From Erythroxylum novogranatense (lineage: Eukaryota; Streptophyta; Magnoliopsida; Malpighiales; Erythroxylaceae), in the NCBI GenBank assembly GCA_029891385.1, contig CM057233.1, forward strand, positions 13,209,460 to 13,273,459: DNA of 64,000 nt, given 5' to 3'. Below are positions 1-10,914 of the stretch, piece after piece. The notes under the pieces were generated by a model. That model worked only from the letters and a program-made list of their open reading frames with translations. It was not told where the DNA came from and did not search any database. Both the position numbers and the translations under genes were made by a program. The number at the start of each line of letters is the position of its first letter. Within the stretch, counting starts at the first letter, position 1.

Positions 1-2365
1 TTTTTCTCAAGGAAATTTCTAAATAATCAATAACTAGGATAAGAAGAAGAGCAATAAGGAAAAATGGAAAAATAAGATAATAGGGGACCTTACCCCTAAT
101 GACAATCATGGTGTGAAATGTTATAAGGATGAATGACCCTCTGAAAAGATATTTTGTTAAAGAGGTCATAGTTGACAAAAAACTTTGCTTGATGATCTTG
201 AAACAAAATTAAAATCCACTAACTTTCGATATGACCTCAGCTTTTTAGGGTGTAAAATGGAAGTTTATGTCCAAAAACTTATTCCATTGTAATCGCAAGA
301 TTATCTGTTGTAACAGTTCAAAATTGATTGAAGTTCAAGTAAGTTTTGAAAGTGATCAACTTATGCATTTAAAATGCTAGATGATTAGTGTGCATACAAG
401 ATTTGAGCTAACTATAATTTATGCTAAAAATTTCTCCTCTTAGAGGTATAAACTTTAGGAAGATCTCCTTTTTAGTTATGTTAGTAATTCAAATCCATAG
501 CTTTGAAAAGTGATTTTAATTGCACTCTTTCATCATATGAAGCAGAAGGAGAGAGAAGTAACCTGGGAATATGTAGGGATTTACCTAATCCGCTCCTTAG
601 AGATAATTTAGTTATTCTAAGCTTTATAGGTAGATTTTACACTTGGTCTAATAAACAACTAAATGAATTGTTTATGCGGAAAAAGCTTGATCGAGCCTTG
701 GTTAATCATGCTTGGTTATCCCAAATCACACAATCTTTTACACTTGCTCTGATCACTCCTTTGTCCTCATACAGAACATTATTCCTACTACTAGGGATGG
801 TTCTCCCTTTAAAGTTTTCAATGGCCTAGCTCACAGTGAAGGGTTTATGGAAATTGTTTTGAATTGTTGGAATCATCTTGTTATAGGATATAAGGCTTTC
901 TAATTAATGTAGAAACTTAAGTTAGTTAAGTCAGCCTTTAAGATTTTTTTAGGAATCAAAACTCTAATATTTCTAGTTCAAAAATCCAATTGCAGAAGGC
1001 TCAAGAGGAATGTTATAAATTTCCACACAACATTGCTTTGAGAGTAATTGTAAATCAAAGAATTCAGGAGAACTTTGAAGTAACTAGATTGCATAACTCT
1101 ATTCTTAAGCAAAAAGCTATAGTGAATTGGATAGGTGAAGGGGATATTAATACCAAATTCTTCCACTTGACTCTTTTGGAAAGAAGATATTAAAACAAGA
1201 TCACTAAGTTGAGAATGATATAGGGGTCTCTTTTACTAAGCTAGAAGATCTCCAACTGATTGCTAAAAACTTTTTCATCAAATTGATGGGATCTGAAGTA
1301 TTTGAGGTAGATTTTAACATTAACATATTCTTTGATAGCTCTATAAACTAGGAGATGAAATAATTACTGGTACCTCCTTTTACTCATCAAGATATTAAGG
1401 AAGCTCTTTCCATTCTTCATCCCTTTAAAACATCATGCCTTGATGGGTTCTTAGCTGTTTTCTTTCAACATACTTGGAGTATCATAGGTACCTTATTTAT
1501 TGGGTCGATATTGGAATTCTTAATTCCTCTAATATGTTGAAAAAAGTAAACTTCACTCACATTTTCCTTATTCCTAAAAAGCCAAACCCCTCCTCCATGG
1601 TGGATTTTGTACCTATTTCTTATTACAACACATTCTACAAGATTATTATTAAACTATTAGCTAAGAGATTGAAGAAAGCCTCGGTTGATTTTATCAACCC
1701 TGCTCAAGGTGCCTTTATTGTTAGGATATCAATTGGTGATAATATCCATCTTATCCAAGAATTAATAAATCATCATAACTCTGGGAAGATCATCAAAAGT
1801 TATCTATTCAAAATATATTTCTTTAAAGTTTTTGATAATATCAAATGGAGTTTCATTCAAGTCTGTTTAAATGGTCTTAAATTTCACACTCAGTTTGTGA
1901 ATTAGATAATAGCTTGTATTACTTGCTCCTCTTTTAGAATCATGGTTAATGGTATTCCCACCACCTCATTTTAAAATACTAAAGGAATAAGGCAAGGGAA
2001 TCCCTTTTCCCCTTACATGTTCACTCTAGTTATAAAAGGTCTCTCTAGGATGTTAAGCAAGTTAATTGAGTGCAATGACAATTTCTTATTCCCCTAAAAA
2101 TGTAAAGAACTCAAGATCACTCATCTATTGTTTCTTGATGATCTTATGCTAGTATATGGGACTAATATTCATTCTAATCAGAAACTATTGAATATTTGCA
2201 ATCTGTTTGGTGAATGGTCTGGTTTGAAACTAAATACAAGCAAGTACAATTAGTAGTAACTCAAGTTTTAATATTCATCCTTCACCTTTAAATATCTTGG
2301 AATTCCCATTACTCTTTCCAAGCCTAGATTTTTAGATTATATACCTCTCATTGAAGCTTACCATT
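1..2365 (+). pseudogene. LINE (L1-type) ORF2 remnant: endonuclease and reverse transcriptase
   Basis: Decayed ORF2 of a non-LTR retrotransposon, running in from the left window edge. About 360-830 reads as the C-terminal half of an apurinic-like endonuclease: YAKNFSS, then GRFYTWSNKQ and KLDRALVNHAWL, which match the plant LINE pattern 'FTWSN...KLDRVLVN..W'. About 1474-1905 gives the RT fingers (IPKKPNP, VPISYYNTFYKII, LLAKRLKK, DNIHLIQELI). About 1920-2060 gives the VNG/RQGNPFSPYMF block. The catalytic motif reads FLDD at 2131-2142, where the family usually has FADD. Then KYLGIPIT and LDYIPLIEA follow. Many stops and frame changes make it non-functional. It breaks at 2365 inside the RT C-terminal part and resumes at 25012, after an insertion with CCATT duplications on both sides. 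Confidence 0.88.
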
Positions 2366-3607
2366 TGATGTGTGCTTTATTTTTTATACATTTACTCAAT
2401 GACACTTAGTGATTAATGCTTTGAAATGCTTAAGTCATTCATTTTAGATCATATTTGGTTTTAGGTAAAATTTGGAAGCACAAAAGCTAAAATGAGTTAA
2501 AAGCACATTCCTTGAGCAATCTTATTTAATGTTCAAAATCATTTTTCTTTATGGAACAAGAAAGAGACAGATTGGTGTGAATATGGGACAAGAAAATCAA
2601 GAAAATGAAGTTGTCAAGATGAACTAGAAGATGCATGATCGTGCACTATTCTGAATGGTACAAATTTTTTGTAAAGTATGGTTGGATTCACATCCTCCTA
2701 GAAATATAATTTCTTCTATAAAGGTACATTTGAGCAGCTAAGAGAGACATGAATCATATTTGGAACACAAAAGGAGGTAGATTACTTACTTAATTGGGTT
2801 CTATGGAGGGTTAATCTTCCTTTTTCCAGATCGAATGTAAAATTGAAGTCGAGGATCGCATTTGAGCATCTCTTCGTTGTGTATTGTTGTTCTTTCTCTC
2901 TTTAGGGAATTTTTATGTTATCCTTTGCTTATTGATTTGGGTATTTGTGTAAGGATGATCTAAATGCTTCTATTATATTGTTTTTTTATAAACCTATTTC
3001 TAGAATCTCAAATACAATGCGCAATAGTTGTGATTTGAATTCATTTGTGGCAACTAATGGTGTTGAATCATTAGAAATAAAGTAACATTGGGTAAATGAT
3101 CTGAGTTTGTGTGGTTGGTTCTTAGATTAATCTATTTTCCTTATTCATAATGCTGTTTCCCTACTAAATCTAGAGAGCTTCTTCTAGGTTGTTCGATAGC
3201 TAGGTTTAGTTAAAGTGCTTATTTTGATTAAACATGACCTAAGGGAAAATCGAGGTTAACAGAGCTTATTATTAATCTATGATTAATAGTTTCTAAGAGA
3301 AGTGTTAGAATAATAAGATAATGAAGTATGCTAATTTGTGTGTAGGCAAAGATTGAATCGAGAACCAGTTCTAAACCCATTCTTCGCTTTTATAATTTTC
3401 TCACAATTTGATTTAAATTGCTTTCATTAGCTTAATTTACTTTATTTTGTTATTCAAACTAATCAATGCCCCACATATCCTAAACACTGATTCCTTTCAT
3501 TACAAAATCTTTACACACTCTCTATGGATATGACCCCTACTCACCACTACTACAAATTTTAGTGTGTAGAGTTAGGTTTTATTGTTTAGTGCATTCAATA
3601 TGCATTA
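2366..3607 (+). repeat. Left LTR of the inverted-LTR Athila-like element
   Basis: About 1,240 bp, starting TGATGTGTGC directly after the CCATT duplication. It aligns through nearly its whole length with the reverse complement of 24575-25006 plus 6262-7027. Shared blocks include 'CTTAGTGATTAATGCTTTGA', 'AAAGCACATTCCTTGAG' and 'GCATTTGAGCATCTCTTC'. About 75 bp near 2790-2865 has no counterpart in the right copy. The LTR is followed by 9 bp (AGAATTTTG) that in a normal copy precede the primer site, then breaks into unrelated orientation at about 3617. So this is a 5'-type LTR end with a stub of leader. Confidence 0.85.
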
Positions 3608-5335
3608 AGAATTTTGATGTCGTCCTCTAGCAAAATTAAAAAAAATCAAAGTCATAAACCAAAATGCTTCCACATTTTCCATATTTTCTAAAAATATATA
3701 ATCATAAAAAAAGATCAATAACAAAACCATAGCAAGAACTAAAACTTAAATGCTTTTACTTATGATCAATGAACAATCATCACCTTTAGAAATTGAGCAA
3801 TCTAATGTTAGACTAAGATAAAGTGTGAGTAAATAACATTGATTCATGTGTACACTTAAACACCATTCATGATCATGACATTCCATGACTTTGCATATTA
3901 TTTCATTTCTCAACTACTAGGATTCACATACATAATCACGAATCAAAGGACCTTTTAAGCTTGAAATGTGGGCTAGGATTAACGTAAGATGTATTTCGAT
4001 AGTGTAGTGTAGAACCCATCAAAGCCAGTGAAACAAGAAAACACTCAATAAAATATCAAGTGCAAAAAATAACATTCACTTAAAACTGGGTACCATCAGC
4101 TATGATGAATGCCAAAACTTTGTTCCACATCTTCGATTCATCAAACCATAAACCACATGAAGTATAACCAATTAGAAAGGATCACTCATAAAAATCGATG
4201 ATAAAAATATAGTGAAACTATAAAGAGTGAGCCTTTAAAACAATATCTCCCTCATTTACATCATAAGCAAATCACCCTTTACATACAACTTTAGGAGGAA
4301 AGACCAATCATAGATAACTTTGCAAAATAAATGAATTTCCTCCTTAATATTTTTATTTTATTTTTCTCTCTTTCTCTTTCTCTTTCTCTTTCTCTTTCTC
4401 TTTTTCTTTTTCATTTTTTTCATTTTTCTTTTTTTTTTCAATAAAAAGTGAATGAAGCTACATCAACAATGGAATACATTGAAAAAATATAAAATGACAT
4501 TCCATAAATTATAACAACCGCATATATGCACACCCCCACATTTATACTTTTGTGTATCCACAAACATCATCATAAATGGCCCACTAGTTTTAAGGCTTGG
4601 GTAAGACATTTGGTAAGGTTAAAGGCTTCTAATGCAGTTAGCAAAACAAAAAAATGGCTAATAAAGCCCCAGAGGGTTTAATAAGAAGAAAAATTATATC
4701 AATATCTAGGTTATTTGGCTAATGTACCTTATAAAAAAAGAATGTCCATATCATTTTCATATTAATGCATGGGATAAAAATATGGAAAATCAAAGCAAAG
4801 TCAAGATGTAAATGTCTTGAAGGTCACAAATGAATGAAAGACAATGAGACTGATATGAATGTGTCAATTAAAAAAGGCTCAAAATGAAACTAGTTTTTAC
4901 CTACCAATAGTCACTACTCTTCTAAAGATAATGTGTATTGACCAATAATAAAAGCCAATTACATGATTAAGTTGCCATGAATTTTTTGAGTTAATTATAC
5001 TCTCTAATTGTAATTATATAGTCCTAGAAGCAACATGAAAAAGAAAAATTGTTTGTTTGTTTGATCTGATTCTATTTCTCTCTCTCCTTTCATAAACTTA
5101 AAAACATGTCATAAACAAACAAACTTAAAAACACACATTCACATAAGAAATATACAACTCAAAAGCACACATGATAATCCGCTTTCCCCAAACATAAAAC
5201 TTTCATTATATCCAATGCAACATTAAATGTAAGAAATGGAGCATTCAACAAAAATAACAAATGTGAAAATGTAAAGGAAGAAGAAAAAAATTCCTTTGGG
5301 TTGCCTCCCAAGTAGTGCCTTAGTTTATTGTCGCT
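3608..5335 (-). other. Athila-like 3' noncoding internal region
   Basis: No coding is visible. On the minus strand 5320-5290 carries the block 'TACTTGGGAGGCAACCCAA' characteristic of the region after the last ORF of Athila-type elements. Near 3620-3640 the minus strand reads GCTAGAGGACGA, the start of the 'GAGGACGAGCAAAAG' stretch that normally leads to the polypurine tract. The tract itself is missing because the sequence jumps straight into the inverted LTR. The rest is AT-rich filler with a TCTTTC microsatellite. Confidence 0.55.
4366..4403. repeat. (TCTTTC)n microsatellite
   Basis: About six perfect or near-perfect TCTTTC units, followed by a T-rich tail to about 4440. Simple sequence within the noncoding part of the Athila-like element. 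Confidence 0.9.
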
Positions 5336-5379
5336 AACTTGACTCTATGTCTTCCTCATCATATGAAAAAATTACGATC

Positions 5380-6130
5380 TTCAAGCATCAAAACTTATAC
5401 TTTTTCAACTTAAGGTTTCTTAGAATAGGGTCTGAGTTGATGATCACACACATTCATTGTCTTACCTATATTCAAACTATTAATCTCTACTGAATCCCTG
5501 CACTCTTGAAAAGTTTCCAATATCTCTTCACCCTTTTTATCGTTCAGTTTCTCCAATCTGCTAAAAAACAGTAGATGGTTACTCTTAATAACAATTAGGG
5601 ACTCAGTATTAATCTTTTAGCTAAATGATATATCCTTTTCTACTTCGAGCTCCTTCTTAATTTCTTCTCACTAGCAATCCCTTAAGTGGTCATCTCAAGA
5701 TTATCAAACTCCTCTTCACTCCTTATAGTTACCACGCTAATGTTATTTGGATTCACCAGAGGTTAAGATGGTTGCTTATCTCCTTTTTGTGATTCTAAGT
5801 GGTTGATAACTGCTATCATCTAACCCATCTAGTTTACCAATTTCTAGATTCTAGACATTGTATCTTGTTGGAATTGTTTCACATCCTACTAGAATTGCAT
5901 AGTATTATTAGCAAGAGACTTAACTAAGTTTTCCAGAGATGTAACTGATTTGGACTAAGAAGGTTCTAGTCTATGTGGGAATTTTTGTGCATCTTGCAGC
6001 CTATCTAGGAAGTAGTTTTTCTAGTTATCCCCTCCATAACTAATGTTGAGGTGATCTCTCTAACTTGAGTTATAAGATTGGTAGTATGGATTATGGGCAA
6101 AATTTTCACCAATAGCATTGACATACTTTA
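5380..6130 (-). pseudogene. Athila-like gag relic
   Basis: Read on the minus strand from about 6130 to 5380, this gives the late gag region of Athila elements with many stops. NPYYQSYNSS corresponds to the 'YSxTYNPGWRNHPNFSW' stretch of the family. LQDAQKFPHRLEPS and a segment resembling 'VTTLRSGKEFDN' (here VVTIRSEEEFDNLE) follow. No CCHC knuckle or intact frame remains, and the sequence passes directly into the 3' noncoding block, so protease to integrase were lost. It lies just inside the primer site, as gag should. It cannot encode a protein. Confidence 0.6.
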
Positions 6131-6236
6131 GTAGTGACATACTCCCTTCGTAATATCCCTTCTATATACAAACACTAACAAACGTGAAAAGATCAAGAAA
6201 TAAATTTTAAAACTAATTATAAATAAATATACGCAC

Positions 6237-6254
6237 TCCCCGACAACAGTGCCA
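6237..6254 (-). other. Primer-binding site, tRNA-Asp type
   Basis: On the minus strand this reads TGGCACTGTTGTCGGGGA, starting 7 bases after the LTR end at 6262. It matches the Athila/Tat primer site TGGCGCCGTTGTCGGGGA with a few substitutions. It fixes the element's direction (minus) and the inner LTR boundary. Confidence 0.7.
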
Positions 6255-6261
6255 AAATTCT

Positions 6262-7027
6262 TGATATGCTTCGAATGCACCAGAAAATAAAACCTATCTC
6301 TGCAAAACTAAATTTATAGCAGTGGTGAGTAGGGATCATATCTAGAGAGAGTGTTTGTGTAGCTTTTTTGATGAAAAGGACCAGTTTTTAGGATATCGGG
6401 GGTTTTGGTTTTGTTTAATAAACAAAATGAAGTCAAATTGAACTAACAAAAGCAAATCAAATTAAACAACATAAAAGTGAGAAAATTAATGAATGAGTTT
6501 GGAATCTAGTTCTTGGTTCAATCTCAACCTATACACAAATATGCATACTTATTCATCGTTTTAAGCTCATACCCCTCTTAGAAACCATTAAATGTAGGTT
6601 AAGAATAAGCTCTCTTAACCCCCAATTTTCCCTTAGGTTTTGTTTAATCAAAATAAGCTCTTTAACTAAACCTAGCTATCGAACAACCTAGAACAGGCTC
6701 TCTAGATTTAATAGGAAAGTCACGTTACAAATAAGGAAAACAAATTAATCTAGGCAATAACCACACAAGATCAGGTCATTTAGCTTATGTTGCATTATCC
6801 CTAATGATTCAACACTATTAGTTTCCATAGATGAATACAAAACACAACTATTACATATTGTATTTGAGATTCTAGCAATGGGTTTACATAAAAACAATCT
6901 AATAAAAGCATTCAGATCATCCTTACATAATATCCAAATCAATAAACAAAGGATAACATCAACAATCCCTAGAGAGAGAAAGAACAACAATACACAATGA
7001 AGAGATGCTCAAATGCGATGCCTTGCC
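6262..7027 (-). repeat. Right LTR of the Athila-like element, inner part
   Basis: The U5-side part of the minus-oriented LTR, ending ...GCATATCA at 6262 before the primer site. It is the reverse complement of about 2855-3607. The LTR is interrupted at 7027/7028 by the TGTAAC solo LTR; TTGCC (7023-7027) is repeated at 24570-24574, after which the LTR continues to 25006. Confidence 0.85.
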
Positions 7028-7639
7028 TGTAACATCCCGTCCCCATATTAAGGAAATGCATTTTCTTTCTCATGCATAATGTTAGCATATATGCACATAA
7101 ATATTGAATGTTTTCACATAAAAGAGTGGTATATGCATTCATTGACAACTTTCGGGTATAATTGTTATAAAATGTGATTTTATTGGAAATAAGAAGTAGA
7201 GGGAGTAGAAAAAGTGATCTTGGTATGAGTTGTGATAAGGAAAGATTTGGAAACAAAGTTGGTAGTGATCTGGAAAATGTTCATTGAATATATTTCAGTC
7301 TTTTAGGCACAACGTTTTCTCTAGCTGTCCAAACGAGATGATTCTTAATTTGGATTAACCTAGAGATATATGGCTACATTTTGTATGAAGACATCAAATT
7401 TCAATTCTATCTCTAAGAATCTCAAAATTTATCATGAAGTGAGAACTGGGTCCAGTACGTTGGTGTATGAATGAAAAATTCATCTTCAGACTTTAGGGGC
7501 AAATTTGGAATTGATATAAATAGATTTGTGCAAAGTTACCTTCTGAAAAGTTGTAGATCTTTCTTTTATCTTTCGAACAATGTAAATTTTGTAAATTTTG
7601 GATATCAACGTTGAGAGATATGAGCATTACAAGTTGTAA

Positions 7640-8310
7640 ATTTTGCTTCATCTTAGTATGACATCAACATCGTCTTAGTATGACATCAGCATCGTCTTAG
7701 TTGCTTCGTCTTAGTATGACGTCAGCATCGTCTTAGTATGATGTCAGCTTTGTCTTAGTTGCTTCTTCTTAGTATGATGTCAGCATCATCTTAGTATGAT
7801 GTCAGCTTCGCCTTAGTTGCTTCGTCTTAGTATGACGTCAGCATCGTCTTAGCATGAAGTCAACATCGTCTCATTTTGGCCATAACATCTTCTAGTCCAA
7901 ATTTGATCCTCTAGATAACAGAATTGTTCCTTAAGGTCTTCATAAGAGTTGTAGATCTTGAAGTCCTCTTTCTATTCATCTAAAGAACACCTGAATCTAA
8001 GTTCTGTACCAAAATTTATATCCATTTGTCCAATTCGTCTGAGAATGACGTCAGCATTCATCTCATGACGTCAGCATTCGTCTCATGACATCAGCATCGT
8101 CTTATTTTGGTTAGAACATATTCTAGTCCAAATTTGATCCTCTAGATGACATAATTGGTCTTTAAGGTCTTCATAAGAGTTGTATATCTTGATGTCCTCT
8201 TTCTATTCATCCAAATAACACCTGAATCTGAGTTTTGTACCGAAAGTTATACTCAATTTTTACAATTCGTCTCAGTATAATGTCAGCACTCGTCTCATGA
8301 CGTCAGCGTC
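7640..8310 (+). repeat. Minisatellite with TGACGTCA motifs in the solo LTR
   Basis: Between 7650 and 7870 a unit of about 22 bp (CATCGTCTTAGTATGACGTC and variants) recurs roughly ten times, partly as a longer unit with an inserted TTAGTTGCTT. Further related segments lie at 8040-8100 and 8285-8310. Between the clusters, about 230-bp segments are themselves duplicated ('CTAGTCCAAATTTGATCCTC' near 7895 and 8125). The palindrome TGACGTCA, a bZIP C-box in plants, occurs intact at least five times. The other LTR copies of the family in this window do not show this array. Confidence 0.8.
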
Positions 8311-8429
8311 GTCTCATTTTGACCAGAACATCTTCTAGTCCAAATTGTATCCTCTATATGATAGAATTGTGTTATGTCAAAATGACTTTACATAAATGAT
8401 TTTGATGAAGTACAAATAACGAAAGAAGA

Positions 8430-8720
8430 AAACAGACAGAAGATTGAAAAAAAGACGAAGATTGAAAAGCAGACGAAAGATGAAAAACAAACAAAAGAAT
8501 GAAAAACAGACGATAGATGAAAAGCAGACGGAGATTGAAAAATAGACGAAGAATGAAAAACAGACGATAGATGAAAAGTAGACGGAGATTGAAAAAAAGA
8601 AGAAGAATGAAAAGCAGACGGAGATTGAAAAACAGACGGAAGCCAAAAGCAGCTGGAAGCCGAAAGCAGACGGAAGCCAAAAGTAGAAGAAAGAAAAAGC
8701 AGACGATGAAAAGCAAACGG
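8430..8720 (+). repeat. U3 minisatellite, unit about 16-17 bp, core GCAGACG
   Basis: Degenerate head-to-tail units of the form GAAAAGCAGACGRAGATT / GAAAAACAGACGAAGAAT, about 16 to 18 copies. The same array lies in the 3' LTR (about 20960-21215) with fewer units. It opens long spurious minus-strand frames rich in Phe, Leu and Ser, which are not genes. Confidence 0.85.
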
Positions 8721-8834
8721 AAGCAAATCACGTCTGAATCAAGAATCAGGTTGAGATAGTTACAGAACTCAACTAAATAACTGTTTCTTTCAAGATTCAA
8801 TAAGCAAGATTCAAGAAGCAGTTACAGACGAAGG

Positions 8835-8843
8835 CTATAAATA
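8835..8843 (+). promoter_or_regulatory. TATA box of the SIRE-like LTR
   Basis: CTATAAATA in the middle of the 5' LTR, after the U3 minisatellite. The same box is at 21339-21347 in the 3' LTR with conserved flanks (GAAGGCTATAAATATGAGTC). Its position fits the U3/R boundary, with transcription expected to start about 30 bp downstream. No direct evidence of activity. Confidence 0.55.
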
Positions 8844-9401
8844 TGAGTCAAAGTCGAAGATTGCTTAGTTACACACTTGAACGTTAAAAAAGCTGTCAAT
8901 ACATGAGAGAAATTTTCGTGCGATTTATCTAGAGATATTTTATTGTAACGAAGCTCGAAACATATTTCTGTAAGAAAGTAGTACAGATAGCCTGCAGAGG
9001 CTAAGAGTAAAAGTATACTGATTGTAAAAAGACCTGAAGAGGCTCAGAAAGAAAGAATACTTATAACGTTATTGAGAGATAGTGAAATCTCAGAAAGACA
9101 TCTGAGGACTAGACGTAGCCCACCATTTGGGGTGAACCAGTATAAAAATTACTATGTCAACTTCTCTCTATCCTTATCTCTCTTATCGTTCAAAGTTTTG
9201 ATTTTACTTAGTTTTCAAACAAGTTTTCGAAGAATACGATTAACTTTGATTTACAGTAGTTCTTGTGAAAAGAATAAGTTTTTCTTTTAACAAAACGATT
9301 TTGAAGAATTTTCAAAAGGGGAAATACACAATTCAACCCCCCTTCTTGTGCATTTGTACACCGTATAATAAGCATTGTAATAACGTGTGATTCACTTCAA
9401 T

Positions 9402-9419
9402 TGGTATCAGAGCTTGGTG
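9402..9419 (+). other. Primer-binding site, initiator tRNA-Met
   Basis: TGGTATCAGAGCTTGGTG begins 3 bases after the LTR end. It is the standard complement of initiator Met tRNA used by most plant copia elements, and it confirms the 5' LTR boundary and the plus orientation. Confidence 0.9.
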
Positions 9420-9456
9420 TCCAAGGATCACTGTAACAAAGTTTGGATCAAAGATT

Positions 9457-10914
9457 ATGGCAGAATCACATACGTACATTGCAGAAGGTGCCTCACTCAC
9501 TAGACCTCCAACATTCAAATGAAGGAAATCTTATTCCACGGATCAGATTCATGGCTGATCAAAAGGCGAAATTCCAACTGAACTCTAAAGCGAAGTTTTT
9601 CTTGAGTTGTGCCCTAAGCAGAAGCGAGTATGACAAAGTCCACGGATGCGATATTGCGAAGGAGATGTGGGACACATTGTCCATCGCACATGAAGGTTCA
9701 AACCAAGTCAAAGAATCCAAGATAAGCATTCTTATGCACCAGTACGAGCTTTTCAAGATGAAAGATGAAGAATCTATTGATCAAATATTTGGAAGATTTC
9801 AAACAATTATCAATGGATTGAAAGATCTCGGGAGAACTTATGACACTCAAGATCATGTTCGTAAGATATTAAGAAGTCTTCCAAAGAGATGGAGACCAAA
9901 AGTTACTGCTGTGCAGGAAGCTAAAGATTTAAGCGTACTAAAGCTTGACGAGTTGCTTGGATCGCTGAAGATTCATGAAGTTGGCTCGATGCTGAAGACA
10001 AGCCCAAACGGGACAAGTCAATAGAACTGAAGGCCGGACAGAAGAATCACAAAACTCAAAGGAGGAGAAATTCATCAAAAGCATTAAAGATTGAAGAATC
10101 AAAGAATGATGACTCCAGCGAATCAGAACAAGAATCAAGTGATGAAGATGACAAGTTATCTTTCATATCAAAGAAGATTAGACAGATGTGGAAGAAGAAG
10201 TCCAAAGGAAGTCAATTCTTCAAGAAGAACATCAAAGATGATGGAAAAGTAGAAAAGACATCCATCATATGCTACGAGTGTAATCAACCTGGACATTACA
10301 AGTCTGAATGTCCTACTCTAAAGAAAAAACCAAAGAAGAGTAGAGAAGGCAAGAAAAGCATGATGGCAACTTAGGAGGATCTAGATTCATCTGAATCAGA
10401 TACAAGCTACGAAACATCAGAGCATGCAAACATTTTCCTAGTAGCCAAAGAGGAAAGTGATGAGGAGGTAACTTCTAAATATGATGACTTGCATAATGCA
10501 TATTCAGAACTACTAGAGGACTCTCATGCTATTCTGAAACAGTATAAACTGATAAAGAAAAAGTATGTAGAAAACCTCAAACATACACAAGATTTAGAGA
10601 GGAAAAATACATGCTTGAAAAAGCAAGTTGAGGAAAGTAAGAAAAAGAAAGTTGTTGATAGATCTGAAGAGATCAATCAGCTGAAGCTTAGGATTAAGAG
10701 TCTTTCAGCTGATTTAGCAACCTTCACTAAGAGTACAAGGAAAATGAATGAGATGTTAGGAAAATGTAGACATCCGAGTGATAAAACCGGATTAGGGTTT
10801 ACAAGAAATAAATCTCATCAGGGAAGAAAGTCTTTTTTTCCAGAAAAAGAAGTATCACCAAACACGCGTTCATCAACAAACTTATCAAATGAATCATTCT
10901 GTGCATGTTACTAA
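9457..10914 (+). pseudogene. SIRE-like gag (nucleocapsid/capsid), frameshifted
   Basis: Capsid and RNA-binding protein of the copia element. The likely ATG at 9457 opens MAESHTYIAEGASLTRPPTF, then meets a stop within about 20 codons. The body continues in another frame at 9488-10024 with the copia-type gag domain (UBN2 family): AKEMWDTLSIAHEG, ILMHQYELFKMKDEESI, LRSLPKRWRPKVTAV. A segment near the N-terminus, normally containing the 'YWKxRM' block, appears deleted. A CCHC knuckle (CYECNQPGHYKSEC) sits at about 10269-10310, followed by a lysine-rich stretch and a coiled-coil C-terminus (10489-10780), as in SIRE gag. At least two frameshifts and a TAG at 10372 break it. Confidence 0.85.

Larger units (their letters stand above)
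8370..9399 (+). repeat. 5' LTR of the SIRE-like element
   Basis: 1,030 bp, from TGTTATGTCAAAATGAC to ...GATTCACTTCA, next to the primer site. U3 holds a purine-rich minisatellite at about 8430-8720. A TATA box lies at 8835. R/U5 contains CAACCCCCCTTCTTGTGC near the end. It matches the 3' LTR at 20907-21907 closely, with small indels. Confidence 0.93.

Noticed and set aside
7630..7870. CRISPR-like array (regular short repeats)
   Set aside because: Units are degenerate, directly abutting and without unique spacers; the context is a plant LTR.
8372..8800. Hydrophobic Phe/Leu-rich minus-strand frame, like a membrane protein (also 20909-21235)
   Set aside because: It is the antisense reading of the GAAAARCAGACG minisatellite in the copia LTRs; the repeats explain the composition in every frame.
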